A stretch of 7,390 bases of DNA from NCBI GenBank assembly GCA_014729705.1, contig WJJK01000380.1:1-7390 (forward strand), read 5' to 3'. Positions 5,629 through 7,390 of this stretch are shown here, piece by piece. Within the stretch, counting starts at the first letter, position 1; the number at the start of each line of letters is the position of its first letter. The notes under the pieces are model-generated. The model saw nothing but the letters and a program-made list of their open reading frames with translations. It had not been told where the DNA came from and ran no database searches. The DNA is from Candidatus Altarchaeales archaeon (GTDB lineage Archaea; Altiarchaeota; Altiarchaeia; IMC4; SCGC-AAA252-I15). A program made the position numbers and the translations under genes.

Positions 5629-6221
5629 TCCATTAAATCGAAGCAGTGGGTGTATAGGTGCTCCAGTATCCGCATTATTTTGACGTAGAATCCAGGGAGG
5701 TTTTCCCCGTCCCAGCGGAACTCCACGATCATCGAATCTTGATCTCTTTTAGGTTCTAAGTCTTTGAAGTCGATGCTCTGACCGCAGGTGATTTGCATGA
5801 AATAGATGTTTGATTCAGTAAGCAGCCTCATCATTTTAGGGTCTTTGTTGAGGCAGTTTGAGAGGGGGTTCGCAGGGTAATAGCTGTTGACTGTTGAAGT
5901 GTAGGTGCAGTTGTTTTCCGGAAGGCAATTTAGGGCCCCCAGAAACTGCAGGATATGCGGTTTCTTAATTAATCTAGCATGACGGTATCTAAGAAACATT
6001 GTGTGGAAGGGGAGGTTCCCTATCTTGAATGCCCGAACGTCGAAGGGTATTTTTTGTTTCACCTGCCTTAGGTTGTATAGGGGGGTTAACTGTTTCTTTA
6101 TTTTCTGGGTTTTCTCATCTAATATGAATATGGTCTCGAGTTTCTCTCGTCTAAGTTGTATTAAAATCAGGAGGAAGCCTACGGCTGTGAAGAACCCTAA
6201 AACAAGCAGTGTGCTTAACAT
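5622..6221 (-). CDS. Unrecognised single-pass membrane protein
   Basis: This is a 199-residue protein I do not recognise. Residues 3-21 form one hydrophobic helix (LVLGFFTAVGFLLILIQ) followed at once by LRREK. By the positive-inside rule, the N-terminus is outside and the large C-terminal domain is cytoplasmic. That domain has a basic early part (KTQKIKKQL, RHARLIKKPH), five cysteines (99, 105, 123, 146, 193) without a regular metal-binding spacing, and a mixed alpha/beta character (SMIVEFRWDGENLPGFYVKI). It lies 36 nt after the Thr-rich protein gene on the same strand and may be co-transcribed. A weak TATA-like TTATTTTAAA (about 6246-6255) could also give it its own near-leaderless transcript. 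No Shine-Dalgarno site is visible. Confidence 0.75.
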   Translation of the reverse strand: MLSTLLVLGFFTAVGFLLILIQLRREKLETIFILDEKTQKIKKQLTPLYNLRQVKQKIPFDVRAFKIGNLPFHTMFLRYRHARLIKKPHILQFLGALNCLPENNCTYTSTVNSYYPANPLSNCLNKDPKMMRLLTESNIYFMQITCGQSIDFKDLEPKRDQDSMIVEFRWDGENLPGFYVKIMRILEHLYTHCFDLMEK

Positions 6222-6257
6222 CAGTTAACTGAATTGGTTTTGTTGTTTAAAATAACG

Positions 6258-6746
6258 TTAACACATGCTTTGGTTGGCAAGCGGGGCGAAGTAGCAGGTG
6301 CCCCCCAGGCAGTCGTATGAACCGCAACTGTATCCTTCGGGTATGCTGTATGTGTCAAAGCATTGTCTGCCGCCGCGTCCAACGCAGCTGGAGCCCTCGA
6401 TTTCCACGGCATTCTCCTTTATCTTGAGTGTGGTTGTGGAGGCGTCCGAGTGGGTGGTGGTGGGCGCGTTAGTGGTTTGAGACGCCTGCGTGGTTGTGGG
6501 GGTGCCACTTAATGTGGTCGTAACATCCCCTTCAGTGGTTGTTGTGGATTCAGATACTGTGGTTGAAGTGGTCGTGGTTGCAAGCGGGTTTTGAATGCCT
6601 TCAAGCATCATCCCAGGAGGCGTGTCAGTGTAAAAAAGAACCGCAGTCAACACTACCACTGCGAAAAAGAAAAGCAGCACAAGCACTATGGCCGCCACAA
6701 GAATCCATTGAAACGATTTAGGCAACGACACCGTATATACACACAA
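6258..6746 (-). CDS. Membrane-anchored surface protein: Thr-rich stalk and six-Cys head
   Basis: This is a protein of up to 162 residues and unknown function. Residues about 14-38 are a membrane helix preceded by Lys10, so the C-terminal part should be outside. Residues 57-107 are a stalk in which about half the residues are Thr, in TT/TTT clusters separated by Ser, Pro, Glu and Gln. This is typical of O-glycosylated spacers in archaeal surface proteins. The last 42 residues form a small domain with Cys121, 129, 141, 146, 151 and a C-terminal Cys162, enough for three disulfides. The start is uncertain. TTG 6746 gives the full length, GTG 6731 is an alternative, and no ATG precedes the membrane helix. 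A good TATA box lies upstream. The composition argues against a shadow frame. Confidence 0.78.
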   Translation of the reverse strand: MCVYTVSLPKSFQWILVAAIVLVLLFFFAVVVLTAVLFYTDTPPGMMLEGIQNPLATTTTSTTVSESTTTTEGDVTTTLSGTPTTTQASQTTNAPTTTHSDASTTTLKIKENAVEIEGSSCVGRGGRQCFDTYSIPEGYSCGSYDCLGGTCYFAPLANQSMC

Positions 6747-6777
6747 CTTTTTAGAGAAAAATAATTCTGTGAATAAG

Positions 6778-6785
6778 TATATAAA
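6778..6785 (-). promoter_or_regulatory. TATA box of the Thr-rich surface protein gene
   Basis: The minus strand reads TTTATATA, identical to the box at 4330-4337, directly after the DUF63 stop codon. Transcription would start near 6756, giving a leader of about 10 nt to TTG 6746 or 25 nt to GTG 6731. The gene therefore probably has its own promoter even though DUF63 lies just upstream on the same strand. Confidence 0.7.
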
Positions 6786-7390
6786 TCAACCTAGGACAAG
6801 CAGAACAAGGTTTCTTATGCCTGGGGCTGCGCCGAGAATCAGTATTATTAGTTTAAGTAGTCTCCTCTCAAACTCGTCTTCCTGCGCCGGCATCTCCTTG
6901 TCTACGTAGTATAGGGCGGGGAGAAGCACCAGGAGTTTGAGGGGATACATAACAGCTGCGGTGCCGGTGAGGTCTATGAATAATGTGGGCAGCACGTGTT
7001 TCTCCGCGTAGCCTGCGTAGTCGACGCCGAGGAATGTGGTTGAGGCGTCGAATAGGTGGGCAAGCACGACGACATAGTTGAGTTCATACTTGAGGTAGTT
7101 TAACTTAAGCAGTCTGGCTAAAGCGGCGGTTACCAGGGTTACTGCAGCAAGCGACAGCAAGACGTAGAATAAATACTGTGGTTGGTTGATGTTTGATAAT
7201 ATATGAACTAGGTTGTAGGCTGCGAAAGGCATTCCGAATAAAGCAAATAGGGCGTGATATTTTTTCCCCAGAACCTGTGAAACCTTAAGAGATATTGCTA
7301 GAAAAGTCACAGTGAAGGTGAACATCGTAAGATAGAGTCCGGGGGTCACGAAAAACCAGTTACCGGGGTAGGGCGGCAGCGTCCCAAACC
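6786..7390 (-). CDS. DUF63 family multi-pass membrane protein (5' end cut by window)
   Basis: This is an archaeal integral membrane protein of the DUF63 family, function unknown. The frame stays open to the right edge (upstream residues read LPPYPGNWFFVTPGLYLTMF), so the GTG at 7349 is internal and the N-terminal part is missing. About 201 residues are visible, with roughly six hydrophobic helices. The family signature is strong: LAHLFDASTTFLGVDYAGYAEKHVLP, then a TGTAAVMYPLKLLVLLPALYYVDKE helix, and a final LILGAAPGIRNL helix. The conserved Asp/His/Glu residues in the middle helix suggest a polar site within the membrane, which is inference. It is first of the visible minus-strand membrane-protein genes and ends one base before the next gene's TATA box. 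Confidence 0.88.
   Translation of the reverse strand, partial: FGTLPPYPGNWFFVTPGLYLTMFTFTVTFLAISLKVSQVLGKKYHALFALFGMPFAAYNLVHILSNINQPQYLFYVLLSLAAVTLVTAALARLLKLNYLKYELNYVVVLAHLFDASTTFLGVDYAGYAEKHVLPTLFIDLTGTAAVMYPLKLLVLLPALYYVDKEMPAQEDEFERRLLKLIILILGAAPGIRNLVLLVLG

Noticed and set aside
6421..6600. GT-rich repeat region as a simple-sequence repeat or CRISPR-like array
   Set aside because: It is the degenerate Thr-codon repeat of the stalk. Units vary in length and there are no spacers.
7347..7349. GTG as the DUF63 start
   Set aside because: The frame continues upstream to the window edge with plausible protein sequence, and the visible length is too short for the family.
1..7390. tRNA, rRNA, insertion sequence or CRISPR array
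   Set aside because: The intergenic gaps are all under 100 bp, and none shows a cloverleaf, terminal inverted repeats or regular direct repeats.

Overview
This window is archaeal. The left third is a plus-strand run of ribosomal-protein and translation-associated genes of archaeal/eukaryotic type (L7Ae, S28e, L24e, nucleoside diphosphate kinase, S19e, PDCD5/TFAR19-like protein). A DUF63 membrane protein and TTTATATA-type TATA boxes at leaderless or near-leaderless spacing point the same way. I cannot fix the phylum from this window. The Thr-rich surface-protein style and the small compact operons would fit a euryarchaeal, Altiarchaeota-like or DPANN-type genome, but that is inference.

Positions 1-1971 (+) form one tightly packed operon. 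The left edge cuts into rpl7ae. Gaps are 1-10 nt, and ATGA stop/start overlaps couple L24e to Ndk and S19e to PDCD5. Two features stand out. Ndk carries an altered nucleotide-binding motif (RPYA in place of the near-invariant KPDA). L24e carries a lysine-rich tail of about 60 residues after a normal zinc-ribbon domain.

Positions 2060-4308 (-) hold a two-gene operon encoding paralogous proteins of 374 and 375 residues. Each has a signal peptide, a ThuA/DUF4350/class I glutamine-amidotransferase-like ectodomain without a possible cysteine nucleophile, a coiled coil, one C-terminal membrane helix and a short acidic cytoplasmic tail. Their start/stop overlap is ATGA. The promoter has a clear TATA box about 25 nt from the start codon, with a perfect tandem 8-mer directly upstream of it. 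This pair is the best candidate for an undescribed system.

Positions 4362-5045 (-) encode an Icc-type (COG2129-like) metallophosphoesterase. It is transcribed divergently from an Hsp20 small heat-shock protein at 5094-5615 (+), which has a very strong Shine-Dalgarno site. Hsp20 converges, 6 bp apart, on a second minus-strand group through a bidirectional hairpin/T-tract terminator.

Positions 5622-7390 (-) are three membrane-protein genes. In transcription order they are a DUF63 multi-pass protein cut by the right edge, a membrane-anchored protein with a Thr-rich stalk and a six-cysteine head, and an unrecognised 199-residue single-pass protein. No tRNA, rRNA, CRISPR array or mobile element was found, and no gene-free stretch exceeds 100 bp.
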